The notes under the pieces are model-generated. The model had not been told where the DNA came from, did not search any database, and saw only the letters and a list, made by a program, of their open reading frames with translations. A program made the position numbers and the translations under genes. From DATJPR01 sp963811705 (GTDB lineage: Bacteria > Bacteroidota > Ignavibacteria > UBA10030 > UBA6906), in the NCBI GenBank assembly GCA_963811705.1, contig CAWESL010000003.1, positions 124,001 through 188,000 of the forward strand: DNA of 64,000 nt, in the 5' to 3' direction. Positions 35,655 to 44,621 of the stretch are shown piece after piece. Position 1 is the stretch's first letter; every line of letters starts with the position of its first letter.

Positions 35655-35762
35655 TGTGCGCAAGTCCTGTAGTATCGTTTACCGGCCGAAAGTTGACAGT
35701 AAGTAGTACTCCCTACTCCAGGCATTCCCGGATTGCTTCGATATTCGGAGTACTCAGAGAGC

Positions 35763-37865
35763 CTAGAACGCGTGTCCTATACCGAAATGAAACACCCCCT
35801 CTTTGAACGTCTGCCCGAGGAGCCGTCGCTGGGTGATCCAGTATCGTCCGTTCGGCTCGGCGGGGTCATAGACACGGAATCCCCAGTCGATACGGAAGGG
35901 CCCGAAGAACGTATCATAGCGGAATCCGATCCCTGCCGCAAGTGCCACGTCACGGACCCGGAAGTCCCCAACCTTCGGCCAGAGATTTCCGAAATCAAAG
36001 AACTGCACAATCCACATTTTGTCCCAGAACCCGTCATGCAGGGCCTGAAGCGGATTTGTGCGGAGTTCAAGGCTCCCATCAATCAACAGATTGCCGCCCA
36101 GTTGAGGATCGCCCGCCGAGATGAGGCTTCGCGAATTCCAGCCGCGGACGCTCCCGGACCCTCCGGCAAAGAACAAATACGTCTGCGGGATTGTCCTGGT
36201 TGAATCCCCCCGCGACGCCCCGTACTTCTCTTCCAACCCCGCCCTGAGTTTGATGGCAAGGATGGAATAGCGTTTCGTCGAACCCACGTCGAAATACCAG
36301 CGGCCGAGTGCACTTGCGCTGTAGAACTGCGTGTAGGGGAGATTCGGGATTGCATGGTGCAGCAGCAACGGCAACACCCCGGATTCCTGCAAGGTCATGG
36401 AGTGCACGAACCCTTCCGAAGGGGAAAAGATGTCGTTGGTCATGTCGCGCTGGATCGTAAAGGAGAAAACGGAGTTGAACTGCCTCGGCGAAAGCAGGGC
36501 CAGTTGTCGAAGAGAAACGGGATCGATCTTGGTCGAATCAACAGGGCGGATCCGCGGATCAATCGCCTCGAGGACCCAATCGAACTGCCCGGTCGTATAT
36601 TCTGCGAACCGGTCGCTAATCCCGAACTTGGTCCGGCCGATATTCAACTTATAGGGGAGCTGCTTGTCAATAATGTAGGAAGCGGAAAATGTCCCCTTCA
36701 CCGCGTTGCTGAAAATATACGGTTGGAGGAGTTCGACGGTCAGATCGAGATTGGACACCGCATCATTGTTGATTTTGAAATAGTCCGGAAAGGCCGCAAT
36801 CGTCTGTGTCCTGAATCGGACGCGGGTGCTGAGAATGCGCGCGCCTCCCCAGAAATTGCGGTTGGTATATCCGACACCGGCGCCGATGTTGAAGGCATCG
36901 TTGTCGTTGCTGGCGATGAGCTCCGGGGCGAGCTCATGCTTGTCTTTCGGACGAATGAGAATGTGGCTCGGGACCATGATCGCGGTGTCGGACAGGGCCG
37001 GGATGTCCACGTCGATCTTTCGGAGATCAAAGATCCCCAGTCGATTAAGGTTGCGTTCACTCTTCTCCCTCACCTCTTCACTGTAGAAGTCGTTCGGTTT
37101 GTAATCCAGATGCTCCAACACAATGTCGTCGGTGATGTCATCCCGGTGCATCACGCCGCGCAACGTATCCACATCTTGCTCCACGGTGATCGGCCCGAAA
37201 CGATACCGCCGTCCCGCGCGGAACGTCAGGGTGACATTGAAATTGCCATCGCTGGCGAAGTGATCGGCCTTGGAGCTGTCCCGGACGAACGCCGCCCGGG
37301 GGAAGCCGTTGTCAGCAAAGATCTTCAGGACTCGCCTGACCTCCTCCTCCAGGAGGATCGAGCTGTAGTAGTCCCCCTGGCTGATGGCGGGACTGGACCG
37401 GATATCCCCCCAGACCGTCTCGGGTCCCGAGGGAATCCCGCGATACACGAGGCTGTCGATGATCGATCGGTAGCCCTCTTGGATTTTGAAGGTGACATCG
37501 ACTTTTGCACCGTCGTCGGAGTACACCAGGCCCGTATCGACCTTCACATCCTCGAACCCCCGGTTCCGGTAGTACTTGCGCAGGCGATCCAAATCGGCGG
37601 TCAGCGTGATGTAGTTCAGGTACTCGTTTTTGCGCCCGAGCTTCTCGCTGATCGTATTGAAAAGAAATTTATTCAGGAATCCCGGGGTCTCCCGGGATTG
37701 AATCTGGGAGCGCAGTTCCGGGGTTGAAAAGGTGGAGTTGCCTTCGAACGCAATGTCGCGGATCTCGGGATTGCCGCTGGCGTCCTGCGGTGCTTTCCCG
37801 GCGAAGACCGCCGGGGCACACGCGATGGCGAGGAAGATTAGGAAAAACGGGAGACGTGAAGACAC
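35763..37865 (-). CDS. BamA/TamA-family outer membrane assembly protein
   Basis: A 700-residue Omp85 superfamily protein. Signal peptide (SSRLPFFLIFLAIACAPAVFAG), several POTRA modules (EIRDIAFEGNSTFSTPELRSQI; LRKYYRNRGFEDVKVDT; YRSIIDSLVYRG; RRVLKIFADNGFPRA; YRFGPITVEQ) up to about residue 320, then a C-terminal 16-strand-type barrel with the conserved end LFFAGGSGSVRGWNSRSL (RGF/RGW lid-loop motif), PFRIDWGFRVYDP and the terminal FHFGIGHAF. It inserts beta-barrel proteins or translocates substrates. With only one candidate here, BamA versus TamA or a paralogue cannot be settled. The start is GTG 37865, without an obvious SD. Confidence 0.87.
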   Translation of the reverse strand: MSSRLPFFLIFLAIACAPAVFAGKAPQDASGNPEIRDIAFEGNSTFSTPELRSQIQSRETPGFLNKFLFNTISEKLGRKNEYLNYITLTADLDRLRKYYRNRGFEDVKVDTGLVYSDDGAKVDVTFKIQEGYRSIIDSLVYRGIPSGPETVWGDIRSSPAISQGDYYSSILLEEEVRRVLKIFADNGFPRAAFVRDSSKADHFASDGNFNVTLTFRAGRRYRFGPITVEQDVDTLRGVMHRDDITDDIVLEHLDYKPNDFYSEEVREKSERNLNRLGIFDLRKIDVDIPALSDTAIMVPSHILIRPKDKHELAPELIASNDNDAFNIGAGVGYTNRNFWGGARILSTRVRFRTQTIAAFPDYFKINNDAVSNLDLTVELLQPYIFSNAVKGTFSASYIIDKQLPYKLNIGRTKFGISDRFAEYTTGQFDWVLEAIDPRIRPVDSTKIDPVSLRQLALLSPRQFNSVFSFTIQRDMTNDIFSPSEGFVHSMTLQESGVLPLLLHHAIPNLPYTQFYSASALGRWYFDVGSTKRYSILAIKLRAGLEEKYGASRGDSTRTIPQTYLFFAGGSGSVRGWNSRSLISAGDPQLGGNLLIDGSLELRTNPLQALHDGFWDKMWIVQFFDFGNLWPKVGDFRVRDVALAAGIGFRYDTFFGPFRIDWGFRVYDPAEPNGRYWITQRRLLGQTFKEGVFHFGIGHAF

Positions 37866-37890
37866 GGGCGGATTCGGATGACCGGAGACG

Positions 37891-37920
37891 AATAAAAAAC
37901 CCAGCCTGAAGGCCGGGTTT
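37891..37920 (-). terminator. intrinsic terminator-like hairpin
   Basis: Minus-strand RNA: AACCCGGCC-TTCA-GGCTGGGTT followed by TTTTATT; a 9-bp stem with one G-U pair and a good T tract. It lies 44 bp after the DUF2795 gene and 26 bp before the Omp85 start, so it either ends the upstream unit or acts as an early attenuator for the Omp85 gene. Confidence 0.8.
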
Positions 37921-37922
37921 GT

Positions 37923-37951
37923 ATACTACCATATTCGACTAACAAAAGCAA
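37923..37951 (-). promoter_or_regulatory. candidate promoter upstream of the terminator-like hairpin
   Basis: Minus strand TTGCTT (37951-37946), 17 nt, TAGTAT (37928-37923). The predicted start falls at the hairpin, so an Omp85-gene transcript would begin with part of it. Boxes are decent but the arrangement is odd. Confidence 0.4.
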
Positions 37952-37963
37952 CCTGGACGGGTG

Positions 37964-38188
37964 TCAGTATTCGTTGTCCTCATCAAAGAAAAAATCCTCA
38001 TCCGTGGGATAATCGGGCCAGATCTCGTCCATGCTCTCGTAGGGTTCTTCGCTGTCCTCAAGTTCCTGGAGATTGTCGACGACCTCCCGCGGGGCGCCGG
38101 TGCGGATCGCATAGTCGATAAGTTCCTCCTTCGTTGCGGGCCAAGGGGCGTCATCGAGGTAGGAGGCGAGTTCCATTGTCCAAATCAC
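37964..38188 (-). CDS. DUF2795 domain protein
   Basis: A small acidic protein (74 residues) with the DUF2795 pattern ELASYLDDAPWPATKEELIDYAIRTGAPREVVDNLQELED and an Asp/Glu-rich tail (DEIWPDYPTDEDFFFDEDNEY). Function unknown; common in this bacterial group. GTG 38188 (VIWTMELASYL) is chosen because AGAGG stands 6 nt upstream and relatives begin MIWTxELASYL. It follows the M23 peptidase gene by 27 bp, and a terminator follows, so it ends that unit. Confidence 0.85.
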   Translation of the reverse strand: MIWTMELASYLDDAPWPATKEELIDYAIRTGAPREVVDNLQELEDSEEPYESMDEIWPDYPTDEDFFFDEDNEY

Positions 38189-38215
38189 AGTGAGCCTCTT
38201 CTGATCAAATTTCAA

Positions 38216-39202
38216 TCAGCCATGATGTTGGTCCTGTGCCGCAGCAAGCGCAGCACGGTAACGCGCGGCCTCCACATCATCAAAGAAGAAGTCTACCGGA
38301 TTCAACTTCCGACCGTTCTTTCGAACTTCGTAATGGAGATGAGGACCACTTACTAAACCCGAACGTCCGCATTTTCCGATAAGTTCCCCTCGTTGTACAC
38401 GTTGACCTGCACGGACCAGTGCAGCTTCCAGGTGGGCATAGAGCGTCGAATAGCCGTAGCCATGCTGAACTTCGATGACCGTCCCATACCCGCCTGCGGT
38501 TCGCCCCGCGAAATGGACGATGCCATCCCCGGCGGCGTACACGTTGGTCCCGACGTCGTTGACGATGTCGATCCCGTCGTGCATTCTGTACACATGCAAC
38601 ACGGGATGCATGCGCATCCCGAAGCCATTGATCGAATAATATCCCGCCATCGGTTTGATGGCGGGGATGTGGGCGAAAAAGTCCTTGTTGTACTCGAGCC
38701 GTTTTGAAATCTCTTCATAGCTCGTCTGCTGCAACCGGATCTCTCTGCTGAGCCGATCGATCAACGTTTGCGAGGTGGAAATAATCTGCGCGGCCTCTCC
38801 GGTCAGGAAGGCATTCGCCTGCGGCGCAACGGATCCACCGATGGCCGCCTGTTTCGTGTCGTCATCCAACTTTGAGAGATCCACCATCAGCCGCAGTTCG
38901 TTGCCGCGGTCTGACAATTTGTCAATCGTTTTCTGGACTCCGGAGATTCTCGATGTGAGCGACTGAACCTGTTCTTTGAGCAAACGGTTCTCCGTCGCCA
39001 TGACGCTCATCCGGTTGTATCCGATTCCCAGGATGTCGCTGAAGAAATAATTCGCGACAAGGATTACGCCGATCACGATGACGCCAAGGATCATTCCCGA
39101 GCTGACGAGTTTCGTTCGGAAGAACTTTAACTCGCGCAGGTCGAGCGAACCTGTGGAGAATCGGAATATTTTCTGACTCTGCCTGCCCCGGCTTAGGCGC
39201 AT
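38216..39202 (-). CDS. membrane-anchored M23 family metallopeptidase
   Basis: A 328-residue protein likely cutting or regulating cutting of peptidoglycan cross-links. A basic N-terminus, one membrane helix (GMILGVIVIGVILVANYFF, about residues 36-54), a coiled coil (ATENRLLKEQVQSLTSRISGVQKTIDKL) and a C-terminal LytM/M23 domain. Zinc and catalytic residues are intact: HDGIDIV (H and D ligands) and GPHLHYEV (HxH). The ATG at 39202 (MRLSRG) lacks a good SD, but a near-consensus promoter is upstream (39338-39366). The layout resembles division-linked DipM/EnvC-like regulators with an active centre. Confidence 0.93.
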   Translation of the reverse strand: MRLSRGRQSQKIFRFSTGSLDLRELKFFRTKLVSSGMILGVIVIGVILVANYFFSDILGIGYNRMSVMATENRLLKEQVQSLTSRISGVQKTIDKLSDRGNELRLMVDLSKLDDDTKQAAIGGSVAPQANAFLTGEAAQIISTSQTLIDRLSREIRLQQTSYEEISKRLEYNKDFFAHIPAIKPMAGYYSINGFGMRMHPVLHVYRMHDGIDIVNDVGTNVYAAGDGIVHFAGRTAGGYGTVIEVQHGYGYSTLYAHLEAALVRAGQRVQRGELIGKCGRSGLVSGPHLHYEVRKNGRKLNPVDFFFDDVEAARYRAALAAAQDQHHG

Positions 39203-39337
39203 ATGACCGCGTATGTTTTTGACAATTTTGCCGAACACGGAAGTTACAGTCGGGTTATTGGAACTGAAAACGACAGATCTCGTGCCACATCCGTAGGAGG
39301 GACATCTCAGTCGCAATTCTGCGTGGCAGGCTCGGAA

Positions 39338-39366
39338 AAAGTAAAAAAAAGGACGGTTGATGTCAA
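39338..39366 (-). promoter_or_regulatory. candidate promoter of the M23 peptidase gene
   Basis: Minus strand TTGACA (39366-39361), 17 nt including a T tract, TACTTT (39343-39338). Consensus -35 and correct spacing; leader about 130 nt. Confidence 0.55.
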
Positions 39367-39442
39367 GCAAAAAATGGAAGTTTCTTCCACATGCACAATG
39401 TCGTGCCACTGGCTGAAAAAGCCGTACATCCTGTGTTTCCGA

Positions 39443-40450
39443 TCACTCGAAATCATGTTCGAAGTAGTTTATCGCCCTTGTTCCCTTCTTCTTTCGGTCG
39501 ATCATGCCCTCCAACCGCTTTGAAAACTCCTTCGCGGCATCGTAGCCGTAGTGCTTGAGCAGGTAGTTGAGAGCGATGACTTCGGATATGACAGTAACGT
39601 TTTTTCCCGGGAAAATGGGCAGTTTCACCATGGGGAGCTCGACATCCAGGACGGACACCTTCTGGTCGTCGAGGCCCGTCCTTGTATATTCTTCACTTAC
39701 CTTCCAATCCTCGAGCTCGATCACCACTTCGACGCGTTTCTGGTAGCGGATGGCGCGAATTCCGAACAGGCTCCGGACATCGAGAAGACCCAACCCACGG
39801 ATCTCCATGAAATGTTTGACAAGGTCGGTTCCTGCGCCGAGCAGGATTCCTTCCCCTTTTCGGGTGACCATGACGACATCGTCCGCCACCAGCCTGTGTC
39901 CCCGCTCCACCAGGTCGAGGGCGATCTCGCTCTTCCCGATCCCCGACCGCCCTGTCAACAGGACGCCGACGCCGTAGACATCCACCAAAGATCCATGCAG
40001 GACCACCTGTGGCGAAAACTGATCGTCGAGAAAGTCGGCGAGGAAATAAGAAATCTTCGTCGTTTCGAACGGCGTCCCGAAGATCGGAATGTTTTTTGCC
40101 GAAGCCGACGCGAGCAGACCCTCATCGAAATGGTTGTCGTTCGTCAGAATGATGCATGGCAATTTGTAGCTGGTGATCCGATCGAACGCCTTGCGACGCT
40201 CATCGGGCGGGAGCGACTGCAAATAGTGCACTTCGGTGTTCCCGATCAGCTGGACGCGGTCGAACGTGAAAAGGCCCAGATACCCGGCGAGCGCCAGCCC
40301 CGGCCGGTTCAGATTCTTGTCGCGAATCTGATTTTCGAACCCGTTCTCGCCGTTCATCGGCTGAAGCTTGAACCGGGTATGTGTGGTCTCATAGAGAAAC
40401 CCGACCGTGATGCTCTTCTTCCGGGTTTCCCGCGTCTTGTCGATTTTCAT
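39443..40450 (-). CDS. hprK: HPr kinase/phosphorylase
   Basis: A 335-residue bifunctional enzyme that phosphorylates Ser46 of HPr-like proteins and reverses it. The N-terminal domain has LALAGYLGLFTFDRVQLIGNTEVHYL; the kinase domain has the P-loop LLTGRSGIGKSEIALDLVERGHRLVADD and the HprK signature EIRGLGLLDVRSLFGIRAIR. The K-catalytic region ends PGKNVTVISEVIALNYLLKHYGYDAA. In Gram-negatives without a full PTS it is thought to regulate carbon use or nitrogen-linked phosphotransfer. ATG 40450 (AGGAC upstream) is preferred over 40468. It is the last gene of the topA-xerC-hpf-hprK run, next to hpf as often seen. Confidence 0.97.
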   Translation of the reverse strand: MKIDKTRETRKKSITVGFLYETTHTRFKLQPMNGENGFENQIRDKNLNRPGLALAGYLGLFTFDRVQLIGNTEVHYLQSLPPDERRKAFDRITSYKLPCIILTNDNHFDEGLLASASAKNIPIFGTPFETTKISYFLADFLDDQFSPQVVLHGSLVDVYGVGVLLTGRSGIGKSEIALDLVERGHRLVADDVVMVTRKGEGILLGAGTDLVKHFMEIRGLGLLDVRSLFGIRAIRYQKRVEVVIELEDWKVSEEYTRTGLDDQKVSVLDVELPMVKLPIFPGKNVTVISEVIALNYLLKHYGYDAAKEFSKRLEGMIDRKKKGTRAINYFEHDFE

Positions 40451-40505
40451 AATAGACGTCCTGGCCATCGATGGAAGGGGGGCATCTCCCGATGCCCCTG
40501 ACGGA

Positions 40506-40841
40506 TTATTCCTGTTCCTCCTTGATTGCCCGCACCCGAGTTTTATCCTTGAGGCGCAATTTGGACTTGTACTTCGTAAGCTGCATCGTCAATTTCTCCA
40601 CTGCCGCGTCAACGGACTTGATGTAGTCATCCGTGGACTCTTTGGCTGTCAGCACGCCGCCATAGACATGCAGGTTGACCTCGGCGGATTTGACGCTATT
40701 GGCCGCCCGCTCGTAACTGAAGATGACATCGGCCGAAACGATGCCGTCGTAGAAGCGATCAAGTTTGCTTACCGCGTCGACGGTGTGTTGCCGGAGTTCT
40801 TCCCGTGCGCGGAACCTGCGTGCCGTCATCTTGATCTGCAT
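40506..40841 (-). CDS. hpf: short ribosome hibernation promoting factor
   Basis: A 111-residue HPF/RaiA-family protein that binds the 30S decoding region and inactivates ribosomes in stationary phase. Family pattern: MQIKMTARRFRAREELRQHTVDAVSKLDRFYDGIVSADVIFSYE, VNLHVYGGVLTAKESTDDYIKSVDAAVEKLTMQLTKYKSKL. Only the S30AE domain is present (short form, no dimerising C-terminal domain). ATG 40841 has AAAGGAG, 7 nt. The gene begins inside the 3' end of xerC in another frame (83-bp overlap). Confidence 0.95.
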   Translation of the reverse strand: MQIKMTARRFRAREELRQHTVDAVSKLDRFYDGIVSADVIFSYERAANSVKSAEVNLHVYGGVLTAKESTDDYIKSVDAAVEKLTMQLTKYKSKLRLKDKTRVRAIKEEQE

Positions 40842-41766
40842 ACCTGGTCTCCTTTGTTGCGGTGCCTGGTTCGACTTGTGCCCGCGGGTGTGCGCGGGCA
40901 TAGAGTTGACGGAGCCGGTCCACGCTGACGTGGGTATAGACCTGGGTTGTCGAGAGATTTGCGTGGCCCAGCAATTCGCGGACTGCCTGGAGGTCCGCGC
41001 CGCGATTGAGTAGGTGTGTCGCGGTCGTGTGCCGGAGGGTGTGGGGACTTCGTTTTGCCGCGTCGCTCACGCGTCCGATGGCTGCCGAGACGATGCGGTG
41101 GACTGCTTTGGAACTCATGACTTTCCCGCGCGGAGAAAGGAAGACCGTCCCCGGGTCGGCGGTGCTGAGCGGAGGGCGGACCGTCAGATAGGCCGTCATC
41201 GCTTGCGCGGCGTGCTCCCCGAATGGGATAATCCGTTCCTTGCGCCCCTTCCCGGAGACTTTGAGCGTCCGGCCGCCGAAATCGACATCGGCAAGCCGGA
41301 GACCGGTCAGTTCGCTCAACCGCATCCCCGTACTATAAAAGAGCTCGATGACCGCGGCCGCGCGCTTTCCGTCAGGCGTCGCGCGATCGATCGCATTCAG
41401 GACACGAACCATCGTCGGTTCGTCGAAGAACTGCGGTAGACGCTTTTCGAGTTTGGGGGAAGGAAACGTTGCGGCGGGATTGGCGGAAATCTGACGGGTC
41501 CGACGGAGATACGCATAGAACGAGCGGACGCTCGCGAGGTACCGCGCGATCGTCTTGCGGGAATAGCCGCGCTCCACAAGCGTGCCCAGGAACGATCGGA
41601 AGTCCTCACGGCCCACGGCCGAAGCATTCCATGCCGGCAATCCCTGAAGATCTGCCATACACGCATCAAATGCGATCAGATCTTTCCGGTAGGCGATCAC
41701 CGTATGCCGCGAATAATTCCGATCCTGTTCAAGATACCGCAGAAATGCCGCCACCTGTTGGTGCAT
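40759..41766 (-). CDS. xerC: tyrosine recombinase XerC-like
   Basis: A 335-residue site-specific recombinase for chromosome dimer resolution at dif. Catalytic residues: R149 (GMRLSELTGL), K173 (SGKGRKERIIP), H242 and R245 (PHTLRHTTATHLL), H268 (LLGHANLSTTQ) and Y277 (VYTHV). The N-terminal SAM-like core-binding domain is at residues 1-90. Residues 297-335 form an extra tail beyond the normal XerC end; its last 27 codons overlap hpf in another frame. XerD cannot be strictly excluded. It follows topA by 30 bp. Confidence 0.93.
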   Translation of the reverse strand: MHQQVAAFLRYLEQDRNYSRHTVIAYRKDLIAFDACMADLQGLPAWNASAVGREDFRSFLGTLVERGYSRKTIARYLASVRSFYAYLRRTRQISANPAATFPSPKLEKRLPQFFDEPTMVRVLNAIDRATPDGKRAAAVIELFYSTGMRLSELTGLRLADVDFGGRTLKVSGKGRKERIIPFGEHAAQAMTAYLTVRPPLSTADPGTVFLSPRGKVMSSKAVHRIVSAAIGRVSDAAKRSPHTLRHTTATHLLNRGADLQAVRELLGHANLSTTQVYTHVSVDRLRQLYARAHPRAQVEPGTATKETRYADQDDGTQVPRTGRTPATHRRRGKQT

Positions 41767-41796
41767 GCATCATCACGAGGGATTATCGTGTCATCA

Positions 41797-44163
41797 TCAT
41801 CCGTTGGCCGCCTGCTTTTCCTCTTTCGCAATTTCCGCTTTGCATGACGGGCACGTAAGGTATTCTCCCCTGGTCTGGGTGTATTTCTGGACAAGATAGG
41901 GGTTTCCGCACGTGTCGCATGCCCGGTCCACGGGCTTGTCCCAGGATGCGAAATCGCAATCTGGATAGCGCGAACAACCGTAGAAAACGCGTTTTCTCTT
42001 CGTCTTGCGTTCGATGATGTCGCCCTGCTTGCATTTCGGGCACTTCACCCCGATGCCGATCGGCCGGGTATTCGTGCATGTAGGATAGTTGGAGCATCCG
42101 AGAAACGCGCCGAACCGTCCGCCCTTGACGACCATGTCACCGCCGCACACGTCGCACTTGATCCCCGACGCGAGCCGGAACTGCTCCTGTTCTTCGGGCA
42201 GCGGCTTCGTGTTTTTGCAGTCGGGGTAGCCGCTGCAGGCCATAAACCTGCCGTTCCTTCCCCACTTGATGATCATCGGCTTGCCACAGAGCTCGCATTT
42301 TTCGTCCGTTGCTTCCTGGAGCGATCGCTTGATGGCGGCACTCTGTTTGCTCACCCCTTCGAACGACGTGATGAACGGACGATAGAAGTCATCCATCACC
42401 TGAAGGTACGTCTGCTTCCCCGACGCGATGGTGTCAAGTTCCTCTTCCATCTGCGCGGTAAACGCGACATTGAAAAGCTTCGGAAAGTTTTCGACAAGAA
42501 TCTTGTTGATGGCTTTTCCGAGATCCGTCGGATAGAGCCGCCGATCCTTCTGGACGACATATTTCCGTGCCTGAATCGTATCCACGATCAGCGCATAGGT
42601 ACTCGGCCGGCCGATGCCCAGGGATTCAAGTTCCTTCACCAGCGTGCTTTCCGTGAACCGTGCCGGCGGCTTTGTGAAATGCTGGTGCGGCTGCACGTCG
42701 CGGACCGTTGCCTCTGCGCCGGGGGCAACATTCGCCGGGACGCGCGACACGGGATCCTCATCGCTCTCGGGCCGATCCGTTTCATCCACGAGGTCGTCAT
42801 AGACCTGCAGGAATCCGCGGAACTGGGGAACGGAATCCGTCGCCCGGAACAGGTATTGTCCTCCCCGGACGTCGACGGTAATCTGCTCGAAGACCGCCGC
42901 GCTCATCTGGCAGGCCACAAACCGGTTCCAGATCAGCTCATAGAGGTCGTACATTTCCTTGTCCAGGTACTGCCGCACCGCCTTCGGGGAATACTTCGAG
43001 GAGGTTGGACGAATCGCTTCGTGCGCGTCCTGCGAGCTTTTTCCCTTCTTGAACTGGCGCGCTTCTTCCGGGAGGAACTCTTTCCCGTACTGCGTCTGGA
43101 TGTACTCGCGGACCTCCCGCACGGCATCGTCGCTCAGGCGCGTCGAGTCGGTGCGCATATAGGTGATCAAACCAACACGACCTTCCGATCCCAGCTCAAC
43201 GCCTTCGTACAACTTCTGCGCGAGCATCATGGTCCGCTTGGCGGGAAAACGAAGTCGCCGGGCGGCTTCCTGCTGCAATGTGCTGGTGATGAACGGCGGG
43301 TTCGGATTCCGCCGGACGGGCTTGCGCTGGACATCGTCGATCTGAAATCGTTCCGCCTGGATCGACGCGACATGGCCGTGCGCCGCATTGCCGTCGTCGA
43401 TGACCGGGTCCTGGTCGCCGATCTTGAACAACTTGGCGAGAAACGGATCGCTCCCCGCCGCCGCAAATTCCGCAACGATGGACCAGTATTCCTTTGGGGT
43501 GAAAGCGTTGATTTCCGCTTCCCGCTCGCAGATCAATCGGACAGCGACCGATTGGACCCGCCCGGCGGACAGCCCGTAATAGACCGTCTTCCACAGAAAG
43601 GGGGAAACCTTGTACCCGACGAGCCGGTCCATGACGCGGCGTGCTTGCTGCGAATCGACGAGCGACTGGTCGATCGTCGTCGGATTGGCCATCGCGTCGG
43701 AGATCCCGCGCTGGGTGATTTCATGGAACATGACCCGGTACACATGGTCGTTCGCGTGATCGATTTCCTTCGCGATATGCCAGGCGATGGCCTCGCCTTC
43801 CCGGTCAGGGTCAGTCGCGATGAAGACCGAACTGGCATGCGCGGCGTGCGAACGGAGTCGGGCGATCACGTCGTCCTTCCCTTTGATCGTCTCATATTCG
43901 GGCAGGAATCCGTTCTCCACATCAACGCCGATCTTGCTTTTCGGAAGATTCTTGATGTGTCCGACCGACGCCTCCACCACGAAATTCGCACCGAGATATT
44001 TGCTTATCGTTTTCGCCTTCGCAGGCGATTCGACGACCACCAGCGACCGTCCTTCCGGATCCGGAGCCGTTTTGCGTGCCCGCGGCGGATGGGTCTTTGC
44101 AGGGGCTTCCACCCCTGGTTCAGTCGTGACGGGTTTCGCGCTCTTCTTCAACCGTTTCGCCAT
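41797..44163 (-). CDS. topA: DNA topoisomerase I
   Basis: A 788-residue type IA topoisomerase relaxing negative supercoils. A basic Lys/Arg/Pro-rich leader, then the TOPRIM domain (SLVVVESPAKAKTISKYLG; ATDPDREGEAIAWHI with the DxDxE acidic triad), and catalytic Tyr in RVGLITYMRTDSTRLS. The C-terminal region has three or four zinc-ribbon modules (CELCGKPMIIKWGRNGRFMACSGYPDC, CDVCGGDMVVKGGRFGAFLGCSNYPTC, CPKCKQGDII...YGCSRYPDC, CDTCGNPYLV...CPSC). Its ATG shares one base with the smg stop (TGATG), so translation is coupled. Confidence 0.98.
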   Translation of the reverse strand: MAKRLKKSAKPVTTEPGVEAPAKTHPPRARKTAPDPEGRSLVVVESPAKAKTISKYLGANFVVEASVGHIKNLPKSKIGVDVENGFLPEYETIKGKDDVIARLRSHAAHASSVFIATDPDREGEAIAWHIAKEIDHANDHVYRVMFHEITQRGISDAMANPTTIDQSLVDSQQARRVMDRLVGYKVSPFLWKTVYYGLSAGRVQSVAVRLICEREAEINAFTPKEYWSIVAEFAAAGSDPFLAKLFKIGDQDPVIDDGNAAHGHVASIQAERFQIDDVQRKPVRRNPNPPFITSTLQQEAARRLRFPAKRTMMLAQKLYEGVELGSEGRVGLITYMRTDSTRLSDDAVREVREYIQTQYGKEFLPEEARQFKKGKSSQDAHEAIRPTSSKYSPKAVRQYLDKEMYDLYELIWNRFVACQMSAAVFEQITVDVRGGQYLFRATDSVPQFRGFLQVYDDLVDETDRPESDEDPVSRVPANVAPGAEATVRDVQPHQHFTKPPARFTESTLVKELESLGIGRPSTYALIVDTIQARKYVVQKDRRLYPTDLGKAINKILVENFPKLFNVAFTAQMEEELDTIASGKQTYLQVMDDFYRPFITSFEGVSKQSAAIKRSLQEATDEKCELCGKPMIIKWGRNGRFMACSGYPDCKNTKPLPEEQEQFRLASGIKCDVCGGDMVVKGGRFGAFLGCSNYPTCTNTRPIGIGVKCPKCKQGDIIERKTKRKRVFYGCSRYPDCDFASWDKPVDRACDTCGNPYLVQKYTQTRGEYLTCPSCKAEIAKEEKQAANG

Positions 44164-44621
44164 CAGTGAATCGTATCCCCATTATTCAGCATTGTCCGTC
44201 CCGCGCGATCGTTCCCAGGTTCCCGTGCAAAGAGCACGGTGGCAACGATCTGTCTCAACTCTGGCAACGAGACCTTTTCATACCCGGCCATCATCGCCCG
44301 CTCAATCACTGTCTCGAGGTCGTGTTGCGTGAGAAGTCCGAGCTCGACGAGCTGAATGAGATATCCCTGACCCTCCGCTGACAGCATAGCCTTTTCCGCT
44401 TCATGGAAGGACCGTCGCGACTCCAGCGACGGCTTGGACGGGGTTTGCATCCCCGGAGGACTCGCAGGCAGGTTATCGTAGAGCCAGCTGAACGCGGCGC
44501 TGATCTCCGTCTGCGTATATCCCTGATCACGGAGATCGTCGAGGTCAACGTCGCTCAACCGCTTGTTCTCCTGAATCGCGGACATCAGATAGATCAATAT
44601 TTCGACAACCTTTTCTTTCAT
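44163..44621 (-). CDS. smg: DUF494 (Smg-like) protein
   Basis: A 152-residue protein of the DUF494/Smg family: MKEKVVEILIYLMSAIQENKRL, DVDLDDLRDQGYTQTEISAAFSWLYDNL, then GYLIQLVELGLLTQHDLETVIERAMMAGYEKVSLPELRQIVATVLF. Function unknown; smg commonly lies next to topA, as here. Overlaps ybeY (ATGA) and topA (TGATG) at its two ends. The middle (residues 55-80) is polar and variable. Confidence 0.93.
   Translation of the reverse strand: MKEKVVEILIYLMSAIQENKRLSDVDLDDLRDQGYTQTEISAAFSWLYDNLPASPPGMQTPSKPSLESRRSFHEAEKAMLSAEGQGYLIQLVELGLLTQHDLETVIERAMMAGYEKVSLPELRQIVATVLFAREPGNDRAGRTMLNNGDTIH

Noticed and set aside
39416..39432. Short hairpin GGCTTTTTCAGCC after hprK as a terminator
   Set aside because: Only a 4-bp stem and no T tract after it.
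42679..44169. 496-codon open frame on the plus strand
   Set aside because: Antisense to topA with the same features as above.
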